DNA of 64,000 bases from Proteobacteria bacterium UBA2363 (GCA_002344355.1 DDTN01000014.1:62001-126000), one strand, 5' to 3'; numbered from the stretch's first letter, positions 7,946-17,376 are shown. Numbers and translations are program-made. Notes: a model not told the origin generated them from the sequence alone.

Positions 7946-10900
7946 ATGTCATATCGTGAGTCCGGCGCAAGGATGCTTTTTGGGGTCGGCCTGGAAATCG
8001 GCGCGCTGAATGCGCCGACACCGCTTCCCGTCGGGGTTCACGCCGCGTACGTCGACCGCCTGAGCCGGACCGAGGCGGCCGCGCGCTTTCCCGAACTCGA
8101 CGCCGCCGGCCTGGTCGAGGTCGACGCCGTGATCGATCTCGACCGCGAAGGCCTTGGGGCCTACGACGCCGCCAGCCAGGACTTCGTCATCGCCCAGATG
8201 GTTCTCGACCATGTGGCCGACCCGGCGGGTGTCCTGGTCGAGCTGTTTCGGGTGGTGCGCCCCGGCGGGCACGTGGTGATCAGCGTGCCGGATCGGCGGT
8301 TCACGGCGCCCGGCGTGCGTCCGAGCACCGATCCCGGGGCTCTGATCGCCGCGTCGGGCTCGTCGGGGCCGGACCTTGACGAGGCCCGGTACCTGCCGTT
8401 TCTCGAGGACGCCCATCCGGAGCTGGTCTCGATGGGCGGCCCCAAGCTGAGCGAGGCGCTGCGGCACTGCCGGGAGCGGCGTGAATCGATTCACGTCTGG
8501 GACAGCCGGTCGTTCCTGGCCTTCGTTGCCGCCGTCCAGACCGCGGCGGGCATCGACGCCGAGCTGGTGTTCCAGCGGGATGGGGAGGAGACGGGCGTCG
8601 AGTGCTATATGGTCTGGCGGGTCCATGCCGGACCCCGGCGCGCCCTGAACGAAGGCGGGCGTCAGCCGGACACCTTGGCGACGGAACCGCGGCGCGCAGA
8701 CCGGGCCTGGCGGCCCCCCGCGGCGGCGCCGGGACTCTTGCTGTGCGGCATGCACCGGTCTGGCACCTCGGTCATGGCCAAGATGCTCGCTTCGCTGGGG
8801 ATCTCCCCCGGCGCCGAGGACGAGCTCCTGGCGCCGCATGCCCAAGACAACCCCGACGGATACTGGGAGCGAAGGGACGTTTACGATGCCCATGTCGGGT
8901 TCATGGCCGAGCTGGGCCTCGACTGGGACCGGGTGGCATGGATGTCACCGCACCTGCTCCAGCGCCGGGAGAGCACGGTCCTGGGCACGCGCCTTTCCGG
9001 CATTCTCGAGGGCCTGGGTGAACGGGAGCCCTGGCTGATCAAGGATCCCAGGTTGTGCCTGCTGATGCCGGTCTGGCGGGAAGTGGCGCCGGATGCGGCG
9101 ATCGCGGTCGCCGTCCGCCACCCGCTGTCGATCGCCGCCTCGCTGGCCTCCAGTCCGAGGGGCATCTATCCGACCCGCCTCTCCCTGTTGCTGTGGCAGA
9201 AGTACATGCTGCGCCTGCTGGCCGACCTGGACGGCCGGCCGGTGCTGTTCGTCAGCTACGAGCGCCTGGTGGCCGATCCGTCCGCGGAGCTGCCGCGGAT
9301 CCTCCGTCTGCTCGCTGCCCAGGGGCTCCCAGAGCCGCCGTCGGAAGCCGTCCAGCGGGCCTGCGCCGTGGTCAACTCAGGCCTGCACCGCAACCGTCAG
9401 CAGGAGGACGCCGGCGGTCTCATGGACATCGGCCAGGCGCAACTTTACGAGGCCCTGCAGGAGGCCTGCGGGTCGGCAACCCTGGTGTCCCTCGACGCTT
9501 CGCGATGGCGCGAGCCCGACCCCGAGCTGGAGACCTTCCAGCGGGCCTTCGAGGACCGGCTGTACCGGGCGATGGTCGACGACCAGGATCTGGTCAGGCG
9601 TCAGCTCGCTCGCGTCGCAATGCTATCGGAGGGCATCCACGCGCGCCTCGAGCACAGGCTGGCCGCGCAGGAGGCGGAGGTCCGGGGCCTGCAGGACAAG
9701 CTCGGGAGCAGGACCGCTCAGGTGGTCGATCTCCGGTGCCGTCTGTCGGAGGCCTTCGAACGGCAGACGCGACTTCGCCTGGCGATCGAGGATGGCCGTC
9801 GCGAGCGCGACATGTTGCACGCCCAGGCCCTCGCCCACGACCGCGCCGTGCACTCCATGCAATCCTCGCTGTCCTGGCGGGTGACCGCGCCGCTGCGCTG
9901 GCTGGGCTCCCTGCGCTGGTCGCGCGCCCTCAAGCCGAGCTACCGGTTCGAGCAGGCGCTGTACCGGCTGTACTACCGGCTCCCCGGGCTGAGCCGCGAA
10001 AGGAAGCAGGCGCTGGTCCTGTGGGCGCATCGAAGGCTGCCCTGGTTGACCCGGCACACCCAGTCCTACCAGCTGTACCTGCAGTCCGGGCGCGTCCCCG
10101 CGGCCGGACCGTCGCCGGCCCGGACGCCGCGGATCGACGCCGCAGGCGCCCAGGCGCTGCTCGCGGAACTGGACGAGGTGCCGCTGGTGAGCATCGTCAT
10201 GCCAGTCTGGAACACGCCGTTGCGCTGGCTGACCGAGGCGGTCGATTCGGTGTCCAGGCAGTACTACCCGCACTGGGAGCTGTGCATCGTCGACGACTGC
10301 TCGAGCGACCCGGACACCGTGGCGGCGCTCGAGGCGCTGTCCGACCCCCGGATCAGGGTCCATCGACTCGAGCGTAACCACGGCATCGGCGCCGCCACCA
10401 ACGAGGGGCTGCGGCGGGCGCGCGGCGAACTGGTCGGCTTCCTCGACCACGACGATGTGCTCGAACCCGACGCGCTGTTGGAGATGGTGCGGCTGTTCCG
10501 GGATCCCGAGCTGGACTTCGCCTATTCGGACGAAGACAAGCTCGATCCGGACGGCATCCCCCACAACCCGGTGTTCAAGCCCGACTATTCGCCGGATTTC
10601 CTGGACAGCAACAACTACGTCTGCCATTTCCTGGTGGCCAGGACCAGCCTGGTGCGGGCGGTCGGCGGCCTGCGCGAGGGCTTCGACGGGGCCCAGGACT
10701 TCGACCTGGTGCTGCGTCTGGCCGAGTCCGCACGCAAGGTGGGTCACGTCGCCAAGGTCCTTTACCACTGGCGCATGATCCCGGGCTCCACCGCGGCGGA
10801 CGCCGGCGCGAAGCCCTACACCTGGGAGGCCGGGCGACGGGCGCTGGGGGAGTCGCTGGCGCGAAGGAACATCCGGGGCGAGGTCGACCTGGGTCCCTAT

Positions 10901-13504
10901 CCGAACACCTACCGGATCCGCCGCGCCGTCGATCGCGAGGCGCAGGTCAGCATCGTGGTCCCGTTCCGCGACCAGCCCGGGCTGCTGAGGACCTGCGTGG
11001 AGTCGATCCTCGACCGCTCAACCTGGTCCCGGTTCGAGATCGTCCTGGTCGACAACCAGAGTGCCGACCCGCGCACCGCCGAGCTGGTCGCCGAGCTGCT
11101 GGCCCGCGATCCGCGCGTGCGGCTGGAGCGGTTCGACCAGCCATTCAACTACGCATCGCTGCACAACGAGATCGTGGCCGGCCTGCAGGGCGAGTACCTG
11201 GTCCTGCTCAACAACGACACCGAGGTGATCACGCCCGACTGGATCGAGTGCCTGCTCGAGCACGCCCAGCGCCCCGAAGTCGCGGTGGTCGGCTGCCGGC
11301 TGCTGTATCCGGACGGCTGCCTGCAGCACGGCGGCGTTGTGGTCGGTGTCGGTTCGTTCGCCGGCCACGCGCACCATCTCCTGCCGGGCGACCATCCGGG
11401 CTACATGGCCCGGGCGGTGCTGACCCAGAACGTCAGCGCGGTCACCTTCGCGTGCGCGATGATGCGAAGGTCGACCTATGCGGAGCTGGGTGGCATGGAT
11501 CCGGCGCTGGCGGTCGCGTACAACGACGTCGACTTCTGCCTTCGCGCCCGCGAGCGCGGCAAGCTGGTGGTGTTCACGCCATGCGCCGAGCTCGTCCACC
11601 ACGAATCCAGGACCCGGGGCGGCGAGGACGATCCGGTCAAGCAGCGCCGTTTCGCCCAGGAGTCCGAGCTCATGCGCGAGCGGCACGGCGCGCTCCTGGC
11701 AGCCGGCGACCCGTACTACAACCGCAATTTCATCGATGCCGGCGCGACCTTCCACGTCGACCCGGACTACGTGGCGAAGCTGCCGCCGCCGGGCGACGGG
11801 CCGCTTCCGGCGGGCGCCGGCTACGTTCCCGGCCGGAAGCGGGAGCCGTCGCCGTCCGCTCCGGACGCGCCGGACGAGTGTCCCGGGGCTGCTCCGCAGC
11901 CCAGCTTCTCGATCCTGGTTCCGGTCTGGAACACGCCCCCGGAATGGCTGGGCGCGGCGCTCCGTTCCATCGAGCGGCAGACCTATCCGCACTGGCAGGT
12001 GTGCATCGCCGACGACGGCTCGACCGATGACAGGACCGTGGCGATGCTGGAGGCGCTGGACGACCCCCGGATCGTCGTGCGCAGGCGCCCCGCCTCAGGC
12101 GGCATCTCGGCGGCGAGCAACACCGCGCTCGAGGCGGCGACCGGCGACTTCGTCGCGCTGCTCGATCACGACGACCTCCTCCATCCGGAGGCGCTGATGG
12201 CGATGGCTGCGGCGATCCGCGCCGGCCATCGCGACATCCTCTATTCGGACGAGGACAAGATCGACCGGAACGGCTGCCACTCGCAGGCCCACTTCAAGAG
12301 CGACCACTCGCCGGACCTGCTGCTGTCGCAGAACTTCATCTGCCACCTGCTGGTGGTCAGACGGGAGCTGATCACGGCGATCGGCGGGTTTCGGACAGGC
12401 GTTGAGGGTTCCCAGGATCACGACCTGTTGCTGCGCCTCACCGATGCCGACGCCGACGTCCACCACGTCCCCAGGATCCTTTACCACTGGCGCATCCACG
12501 AGGCATCGACCGCCGCGAGCGCCGAGGCGAAGCCGGAGAGCTGGGAGGCGGGCTGCCGGGCGGTCGCCGACGCGGTGGCAAGGCGCGGCCTGGATGCGAC
12601 GGTCGAGAAGGGCAGGTTCCCGCACACCTATCGCGTGCGCAGGACGATCCGGGGCCGGCCCAAGGTCTCCATCATCATTCCGTTCCGGGACCAGGGCGCC
12701 CTGCTCGAGGGTTGCATCGGCTCGCTGCTGGCGCGCACCGAGTATGCCGATTTCGAGGTCGTCTGCGTGAACAATGGCAGCACCGAGGAGCGCGCGCTCG
12801 ACTACGCGCGGCGTCTGCCGCGGATCGATTCCCGGGTCCGCGTCCTCGACTACGACCGCCCGTTCAACTACTCCGCGATCAACAACTTCGCGGTGCGCAG
12901 CGCCACCGGCGAGTACCTGGTGTTCCTGAACAACGACACCGAGGTGGGGTCGGGCGAATGGCTGGCCGCCCTGCTCGAGCACGGCCAGCGACCGGAGGTG
13001 GGCGCGGTCGGCGCCCGCCTGCTGTATGGCGACGGCAGCGTCCAGCATGCCGGCGTGATCGTCGGGCTTGGTGGCGTCGCGGGACACGCCCACGAGGGCA
13101 TCCCCGGCGAGGCGCCGGGATACTTCTGCCGCGCGCACCTGATCCAGGATGTCTCGGCGGTGACCTTCGCCTGCGCGATGACGCGCCGCGAGCTCTACCA
13201 GGAACTCGGCGGACTGAACGAGATCGACCTGCCGGTCGCGTTCAACGACGTCGACTACTGCCTGCGGCTCAGGGAGCGGGGACTGCGCACGATCTACACC
13301 CCGTACGCCGAGCTTCGGCACTTCGAGTCGCGCTCACGGGGCCAGGACGACTCACCGGCCAAGCGTGCGAGGTTCGCGGCCGAGGTCGCCTACATGCAGC
13401 GCCGCCACCGTCGCTTCCTCGACCGGGGCGATCCCCACTACAACCCCAACTTCCCCATCATGGCGGCCAGTTTCGCCGCGCCGAACCCGGACGGCGATGG
13501 CTGA
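7946..13504 (+). CDS. Giant methyltransferase-sulfotransferase-coiled coil-(GT2)x4 fusion
   Basis: 1852 aa, apparently cytoplasmic, six catalytic modules. Residues ~10-235: methyltransferase (GVGLEIGALNAPTP, VRPGGHVVISVPDRRF). ~260-520: sulfotransferase with PAPS-binding GMHRSGTSVMAKML and WLIKDPRLCLLMP. ~545-640: heptad-rich coiled coil, then SSLSWRVTAPLRWLG. ~741-990: GT2 no. 1 (SIVMPVWNTPLRWL, VDDCSSD, FLDHDDVLEPDAL). ~1000-1285: GT2 no. 2 (VSIVVPFRDQ, LLNNDTEV, AYNDVDFCLR). ~1315-1565 and ~1572-1845: GT2 nos. 3 and 4, close copies of nos. 1 and 2. ATG 7946 has AGGGGAG five bases upstream. No frameshift seen. Likely builds, methylates and sulfates a surface glycan exported by the neighbouring ABC pair. 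The module set recalls WbdD plus WbdA of the O9a O-antigen system; that parallel is inference. Confidence 0.88.
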   Translation: MSYRESGARMLFGVGLEIGALNAPTPLPVGVHAAYVDRLSRTEAAARFPELDAAGLVEVDAVIDLDREGLGAYDAASQDFVIAQMVLDHVADPAGVLVELFRVVRPGGHVVISVPDRRFTAPGVRPSTDPGALIAASGSSGPDLDEARYLPFLEDAHPELVSMGGPKLSEALRHCRERRESIHVWDSRSFLAFVAAVQTAAGIDAELVFQRDGEETGVECYMVWRVHAGPRRALNEGGRQPDTLATEPRRADRAWRPPAAAPGLLLCGMHRSGTSVMAKMLASLGISPGAEDELLAPHAQDNPDGYWERRDVYDAHVGFMAELGLDWDRVAWMSPHLLQRRESTVLGTRLSGILEGLGEREPWLIKDPRLCLLMPVWREVAPDAAIAVAVRHPLSIAASLASSPRGIYPTRLSLLLWQKYMLRLLADLDGRPVLFVSYERLVADPSAELPRILRLLAAQGLPEPPSEAVQRACAVVNSGLHRNRQQEDAGGLMDIGQAQLYEALQEACGSATLVSLDASRWREPDPELETFQRAFEDRLYRAMVDDQDLVRRQLARVAMLSEGIHARLEHRLAAQEAEVRGLQDKLGSRTAQVVDLRCRLSEAFERQTRLRLAIEDGRRERDMLHAQALAHDRAVHSMQSSLSWRVTAPLRWLGSLRWSRALKPSYRFEQALYRLYYRLPGLSRERKQALVLWAHRRLPWLTRHTQSYQLYLQSGRVPAAGPSPARTPRIDAAGAQALLAELDEVPLVSIVMPVWNTPLRWLTEAVDSVSRQYYPHWELCIVDDCSSDPDTVAALEALSDPRIRVHRLERNHGIGAATNEGLRRARGELVGFLDHDDVLEPDALLEMVRLFRDPELDFAYSDEDKLDPDGIPHNPVFKPDYSPDFLDSNNYVCHFLVARTSLVRAVGGLREGFDGAQDFDLVLRLAESARKVGHVAKVLYHWRMIPGSTAADAGAKPYTWEAGRRALGESLARRNIRGEVDLGPYPNTYRIRRAVDREAQVSIVVPFRDQPGLLRTCVESILDRSTWSRFEIVLVDNQSADPRTAELVAELLARDPRVRLERFDQPFNYASLHNEIVAGLQGEYLVLLNNDTEVITPDWIECLLEHAQRPEVAVVGCRLLYPDGCLQHGGVVVGVGSFAGHAHHLLPGDHPGYMARAVLTQNVSAVTFACAMMRRSTYAELGGMDPALAVAYNDVDFCLRARERGKLVVFTPCAELVHHESRTRGGEDDPVKQRRFAQESELMRERHGALLAAGDPYYNRNFIDAGATFHVDPDYVAKLPPPGDGPLPAGAGYVPGRKREPSPSAPDAPDECPGAAPQPSFSILVPVWNTPPEWLGAALRSIERQTYPHWQVCIADDGSTDDRTVAMLEALDDPRIVVRRRPASGGISAASNTALEAATGDFVALLDHDDLLHPEALMAMAAAIRAGHRDILYSDEDKIDRNGCHSQAHFKSDHSPDLLLSQNFICHLLVVRRELITAIGGFRTGVEGSQDHDLLLRLTDADADVHHVPRILYHWRIHEASTAASAEAKPESWEAGCRAVADAVARRGLDATVEKGRFPHTYRVRRTIRGRPKVSIIIPFRDQGALLEGCIGSLLARTEYADFEVVCVNNGSTEERALDYARRLPRIDSRVRVLDYDRPFNYSAINNFAVRSATGEYLVFLNNDTEVGSGEWLAALLEHGQRPEVGAVGARLLYGDGSVQHAGVIVGLGGVAGHAHEGIPGEAPGYFCRAHLIQDVSAVTFACAMTRRELYQELGGLNEIDLPVAFNDVDYCLRLRERGLRTIYTPYAELRHFESRSRGQDDSPAKRARFAAEVAYMQRRHRRFLDRGDPHYNPNFPIMAASFAAPNPDGDG

Positions 13505-14540
13505 GCGCCCGGGCCCGGCACCGCAGTCCGGCGCAAGGCCCGGCCTGGGGGTGCTGATGGTCTGCCACGGGCATCCCGAGGTCACCACCCAGGCGGTCCG
13601 CGCGGTCATCGGCCAGTTGTTGCCACAGGATCGGTTGTGGGTGCTTGACAATGCCGCCGGGCGGAGCGGCGAGGAGGTCACGCTCGATCCCCATCCGGCC
13701 CTCAGGGTGATCGCGTCCGCGACCAACACCGGCTTTGCGGGCGGCATGAACCGGCTGGTCGCCCTGGCGCTCGAGGACGGGAAGGCCGGCGCTGTCGTGC
13801 TGGTGAACAACGACGCGCTGGTCGGTCCGGGCGGGCTCGCCGCCCTGGCGGCGGCGTGGCAGCGCGCCGGGCGCGATGTCCTGGTGGCCGGACGCATGAT
13901 GCGCTGGCGGGACCGGGACCAGGTCGACAGCCTGGGCATCTCGCTTTACAGGTCGGGGCTGGCCTCCAACCGGCTGGCGGAGGACGCGCGCCTGCTCGGA
14001 CCGACCGGGGGCTTCATGCTGCTGCCGCGGGCCGTGGTCGATGACCTGCGCGGGCGCCACGGCGAGCTGTTCGATGAGTCGTTCTTCTGCTACGCGGAGG
14101 ACACCGACCTGGCGATGCGCGCGCGCTGGCTCGGCCATGATTGCATCTACGCGCGCGATGCCGTGGCCTTGCACCATGGCTCCCTTTCCAGCGGCGGACC
14201 CGACAACGAGTTCGTGCTCTACCACGGCATCCGTAATTCGATTTGGGCGTTGGCCAAGAACGCGCCTGCGCTGTGGTTGGTGGCGCACCTGCCCTGGATC
14301 GTCCTGGCCCATGGCGGCATCTGGCTGCGCAACCTGCGCAAAGGTCGCTGGCGGACGCTGTTACGCCTCTACAGGGACGCGCTCCTCGGACTGCCCGGGG
14401 TGCTCCGCAAGCGGGTCGTGGTCCGGCGCGCTCGCCGGGTTCCCGCTCGCCGCTGGTGGGACTGGGTGGAGCCGCGCTTGTACGAGCGCGGTTACCTGGT
14501 CGCCGCCTGGCGCGAACTGTGGCGCGGCCCGCGGCGCTGA
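13497..14540 (+). CDS. GT2 family glycosyltransferase (rhamnosyltransferase-like)
   Basis: 347 aa. GT-A fold with LGVLMVCHGHPEVTTQAVRA at the N-terminus, then ATNTGFAGGMN (nucleotide-binding loop), VLVNNDALVGPGGL (DxD-equivalent) and ESFFCYAEDTDLAMRARWLG (acceptor/catalytic region), the pattern of WbbL/RfbN-type dTDP-rhamnosyl and related transferases. A C-terminal hydrophobic segment (ALWLVAHLPWIVLAHGGIWL) followed by Arg-rich helices probably anchors it to the inner membrane. ATG 13497 lies inside the last codons of the giant gene (8-base overlap), so translation is coupled and it likely adds a sugar to the same glycan. Donor sugar not determinable. Confidence 0.85.
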   Translation: MAERPGPAPQSGARPGLGVLMVCHGHPEVTTQAVRAVIGQLLPQDRLWVLDNAAGRSGEEVTLDPHPALRVIASATNTGFAGGMNRLVALALEDGKAGAVVLVNNDALVGPGGLAALAAAWQRAGRDVLVAGRMMRWRDRDQVDSLGISLYRSGLASNRLAEDARLLGPTGGFMLLPRAVVDDLRGRHGELFDESFFCYAEDTDLAMRARWLGHDCIYARDAVALHHGSLSSGGPDNEFVLYHGIRNSIWALAKNAPALWLVAHLPWIVLAHGGIWLRNLRKGRWRTLLRLYRDALLGLPGVLRKRVVVRRARRVPARRWWDWVEPRLYERGYLVAAWRELWRGPRR

Positions 14541-14597
14541 TCGCCGGGCGGCGGACGCGGTCGGCCGCGCCCTTCCCGGATCTGGCCGGGTGGCGCG

Positions 14598-17291
14598 CTA
14601 CCACTCGCCGTCATAGAGGATTTCATCGCCGGATACCGGGGCCGGCCGCGGCTGGGTGCGCGGCTGCATTGGCGGCGGTGCCGCTGCCGCCGCCGCAGCC
14701 GCCGCGGCGGCTTCCGCAGCGGCGGTCAGATCCGGACGCAGGTCGCTTCGTAGCAGCCCTTCACGCCGACCGCGGAAGTCGACCACGTGGACCAGCGCCA
14801 TGCGCGCGCTCGCGGCGGCCTTGGGGGCAGGCATTACGATCCGGCTGCCGCGCATCTCCCGGCGGCTGCGCGCAAGGGTGGCACCGTCCTGGTCCTGCCA
14901 TTCGACCACAACCCGACCATTGACCGGGCCGGCGCCGTTGAGCGTCACGGCGAGGTGTGGCCTGAGCGCAAGCATCGCCGGCTCGGCATGGATCGGCAGC
15001 GAGGGACGTTGCAGCACCACCGCGGGGTCGCCGAGCAGGTTGTAGGTCTCGACCAGGGTGCGCTGGCCCGGCTGGGGCAGGGTGCGCTTGGCGCGCATCA
15101 GCGCCTCCCCGATGTGCGCGCCGGGCACCATCAGCTCGTCGATCGCCGCCTGGCTGAACTGCGGGATCGGTGTGTTGCGCCAGGACGCCGCGAACACCGC
15201 GATGGCGCCCTTGTTCGGTTCGCGCAGGAAGCGCTCGCCGATCGAGTCGGCGCTGGGGTGGTCGAACGGCGCCGAGTAGCAGGTCATCGACAGCACCATC
15301 GGCAGCCGGCCGGCGTTGTCCAGGTTGGCGACGTGGTCGAGGGTGAACAGGTCGTGGTTGCGGGTCAGGTCCGGCGGCCCGGTGCGCCAGATGTAGCGGC
15401 CGCCATGGCCGATGAAGTGGACCAGCAGCTGGCCTTCGTTGATCGCCTGCTTGAGGGTGCCGATGTGCGCCTCGTTGTCGCGCTCCTCCTCGCTCGGATA
15501 CACCGCCAGCGGCTGGAAGCCTTCCGCCTGCAGGCCGCTGGCGATGCCGTCGCTGGCCTGCTGCAGGTAGGTGCTGGTGTCGGTGGCGAACAGCGTGCGC
15601 CGGCGCCAGTCGCCGAGCTCGGAGTGCGCGTAGTAGCGGATGCTCTTCGCCACGATCTCGGCGACCTCGGCGGGTTCGACCACCGGAAACCGGCCGATCG
15701 CCAGGTCGGGCAGCCAGTCGTCGCCGTCGATCGCGACGAAATAGTTGTCCGACGCCGAGTGGCCCTCCTCGGATGGGTACTGCCAGGTCGGCACCAGGTT
15801 GCGGCGGGCGCCGATCTTGTCGGTGCCCTGGTAGTGCTCGCCCGGGATCTCGCCGAACTGTCCCGGGATCAGCAGCTCCATGGTCGCCCACTTGGCATAG
15901 CGGGCGTCCTCGACCCGGTCGGAGCGGATGTCGAAGCTGGCGTCGCCGACCAGCAGCACGAAGCGTGGCCTGGGCGCCGGCCAGCGGTGCCAGGCATGGG
16001 CGATGAAATCGCGGATCGCGCGCGGGTGCACCACCCCGTGGTTGAACTCGTCGTACAGGTGCTCGACGTCGACGCGCGCCACCCGCATGCCCATGTTCGT
16101 GTAGTGCTGGGCCAGCGCGGCGACCTCGGGAAGCAGGGTGCCGTGGCCGATCATCAGGTAGTCGTAGCCGAGGTCGACCTCGCGCCAGGCGGCCGGCGCG
16201 GCCAGCCGCACGCGCGCCGGCGTGGCGTAGCCGTCGTCGGGCACCGGCTGGTATTCGCCGGCGGCCAGTGCGCCGAAGCGCCAGCGGCCATCGGCGCCGG
16301 CGCTGCCCTCGACGCGCCTCCCATCGCGGCCGTACAGGACCAGGGTGACGGCATCGTCGGCGTCGAGCGCGACCTCGCCGTCGCTGGCCACCGTGATCGG
16401 CAGCGGGGTGTCGTCGATGTGCCCGGTGATCGGGTAGTCGATGGTCAGGGCATTGAACATCACCACGTCGACCAGGGCGTCGCCGCCGCTCGGCGCCTGC
16501 CGCTGCGGGACGCGCAGCTCCAGCCGGTTGCCGGTGGCCCGCAGCGCCCGCGCCGGCAGCTCGAGCCGGACCTCGTGCACGTTGCGCGACTGGAACCGGG
16601 TGCTGGCGACCGCCTCGCCGTTCAGGCGGACCTCGACGACGTGGTCGTCCGGCTTGTCGGCCGGGTTTTCGACCCAGACCTCGGACAGGCCCCGGAAGCC
16701 CAGGCGCAGCCGGACGGTGCCGGGATCGGCGAGGTCGGGCAGGGCGAAGGTCGCCTGGAACGGTTCCGGATCGATCTGGGTGAGCTTGGCCCAGAACCAC
16801 AGGTCGGGCTCCTCGCCGGGCTGCACCCAGGTGTTGCTGAGCCGGATCTGCAGGTTCTCCTCCTCCAGGTGCAGCGTCCGGCGCAGTGGCGCGGCGGCCC
16901 GGCTCGCGACCGCGCCGACCGCTTGCGGGCCGGCGGCCGTCCCGGCGATCTCCAGCCGGTAGACGTTGTGCACCGCATAGGTGTCGAACCAGCTCTCGGG
17001 TCCGTGCAGGCGTTCGCCGAAGAAGCTCAGGTGGTCGCCGGGGCCGAACCGGCCATCGCCGCCGTCGTCGACGTGCACTGCCCGCGGTTCGCCGCCGACG
17101 CTGAGGCGCAGGCGGCCGGATTCGATCTCCCCGAGCCCCGGCGCCACCGCCGCCAGCATCTCCCAGGACACCCGATAGGCGCTGCTGTCGGCAATCTCCA
17201 GGTGGAACGCGGTGGTCGTTCCGCGGGCCGGCATGGCGGCCGCCAGCAGGAGGGCGGTCAGGGTCGGGAGGAGGGTGCGACGGCAGGACAC
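14598..17291 (-). CDS. Secreted gingipain-like cysteine peptidase (family C25)
   Basis: 897 aa from GTG 17291, which puts a signal peptide first (RRTLLPTLTALLLAAAMPARG). An N-terminal beta-rich prodomain-like region (residues about 25-330) precedes the peptidase. The C25 catalytic pair is visible as His629 in LLVHFIGHGGRYIW and Cys671 in PMVLSMTCYSAPFDHPSAD; FVLLVGDASFDIR, DNYFVAIDGDD and LPDLAIGRFPV are the typical strands of the caspase-like fold before it, and GAIAVFAASWRN follows. The C-terminus has an Ig-like segment, a poly-Ala run (about 13 residues) and a Pro-rich tail ending GDEILYDGEW; no type IX secretion domain is recognisable. The frame stays open further upstream to 17855, but that part overlaps mtfA. 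Probably an envelope or extracellular protease; target unknown. Confidence 0.78.
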   Translation of the reverse strand: MSCRRTLLPTLTALLLAAAMPARGTTTAFHLEIADSSAYRVSWEMLAAVAPGLGEIESGRLRLSVGGEPRAVHVDDGGDGRFGPGDHLSFFGERLHGPESWFDTYAVHNVYRLEIAGTAAGPQAVGAVASRAAAPLRRTLHLEEENLQIRLSNTWVQPGEEPDLWFWAKLTQIDPEPFQATFALPDLADPGTVRLRLGFRGLSEVWVENPADKPDDHVVEVRLNGEAVASTRFQSRNVHEVRLELPARALRATGNRLELRVPQRQAPSGGDALVDVVMFNALTIDYPITGHIDDTPLPITVASDGEVALDADDAVTLVLYGRDGRRVEGSAGADGRWRFGALAAGEYQPVPDDGYATPARVRLAAPAAWREVDLGYDYLMIGHGTLLPEVAALAQHYTNMGMRVARVDVEHLYDEFNHGVVHPRAIRDFIAHAWHRWPAPRPRFVLLVGDASFDIRSDRVEDARYAKWATMELLIPGQFGEIPGEHYQGTDKIGARRNLVPTWQYPSEEGHSASDNYFVAIDGDDWLPDLAIGRFPVVEPAEVAEIVAKSIRYYAHSELGDWRRRTLFATDTSTYLQQASDGIASGLQAEGFQPLAVYPSEEERDNEAHIGTLKQAINEGQLLVHFIGHGGRYIWRTGPPDLTRNHDLFTLDHVANLDNAGRLPMVLSMTCYSAPFDHPSADSIGERFLREPNKGAIAVFAASWRNTPIPQFSQAAIDELMVPGAHIGEALMRAKRTLPQPGQRTLVETYNLLGDPAVVLQRPSLPIHAEPAMLALRPHLAVTLNGAGPVNGRVVVEWQDQDGATLARSRREMRGSRIVMPAPKAAASARMALVHVVDFRGRREGLLRSDLRPDLTAAAEAAAAAAAAAAAPPPMQPRTQPRPAPVSGDEILYDGEW

Positions 17292-17376
17292 CAGCGGTGC
17301 TCCGGAGACTGGACGGGATGCAACAGTGTAACCGTGGCGGCGCGGCTGGCCGCCGGCGGCGCGGCGGGGCGGTCCC

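Noticed and set aside
14680..14735. GCC/GCG repeat run as a simple-sequence contingency locus
   Set aside because: It encodes the poly-Ala tail with mixed Ala codons, so slippage is unlikely to be regular; treated as ordinary low-complexity coding.
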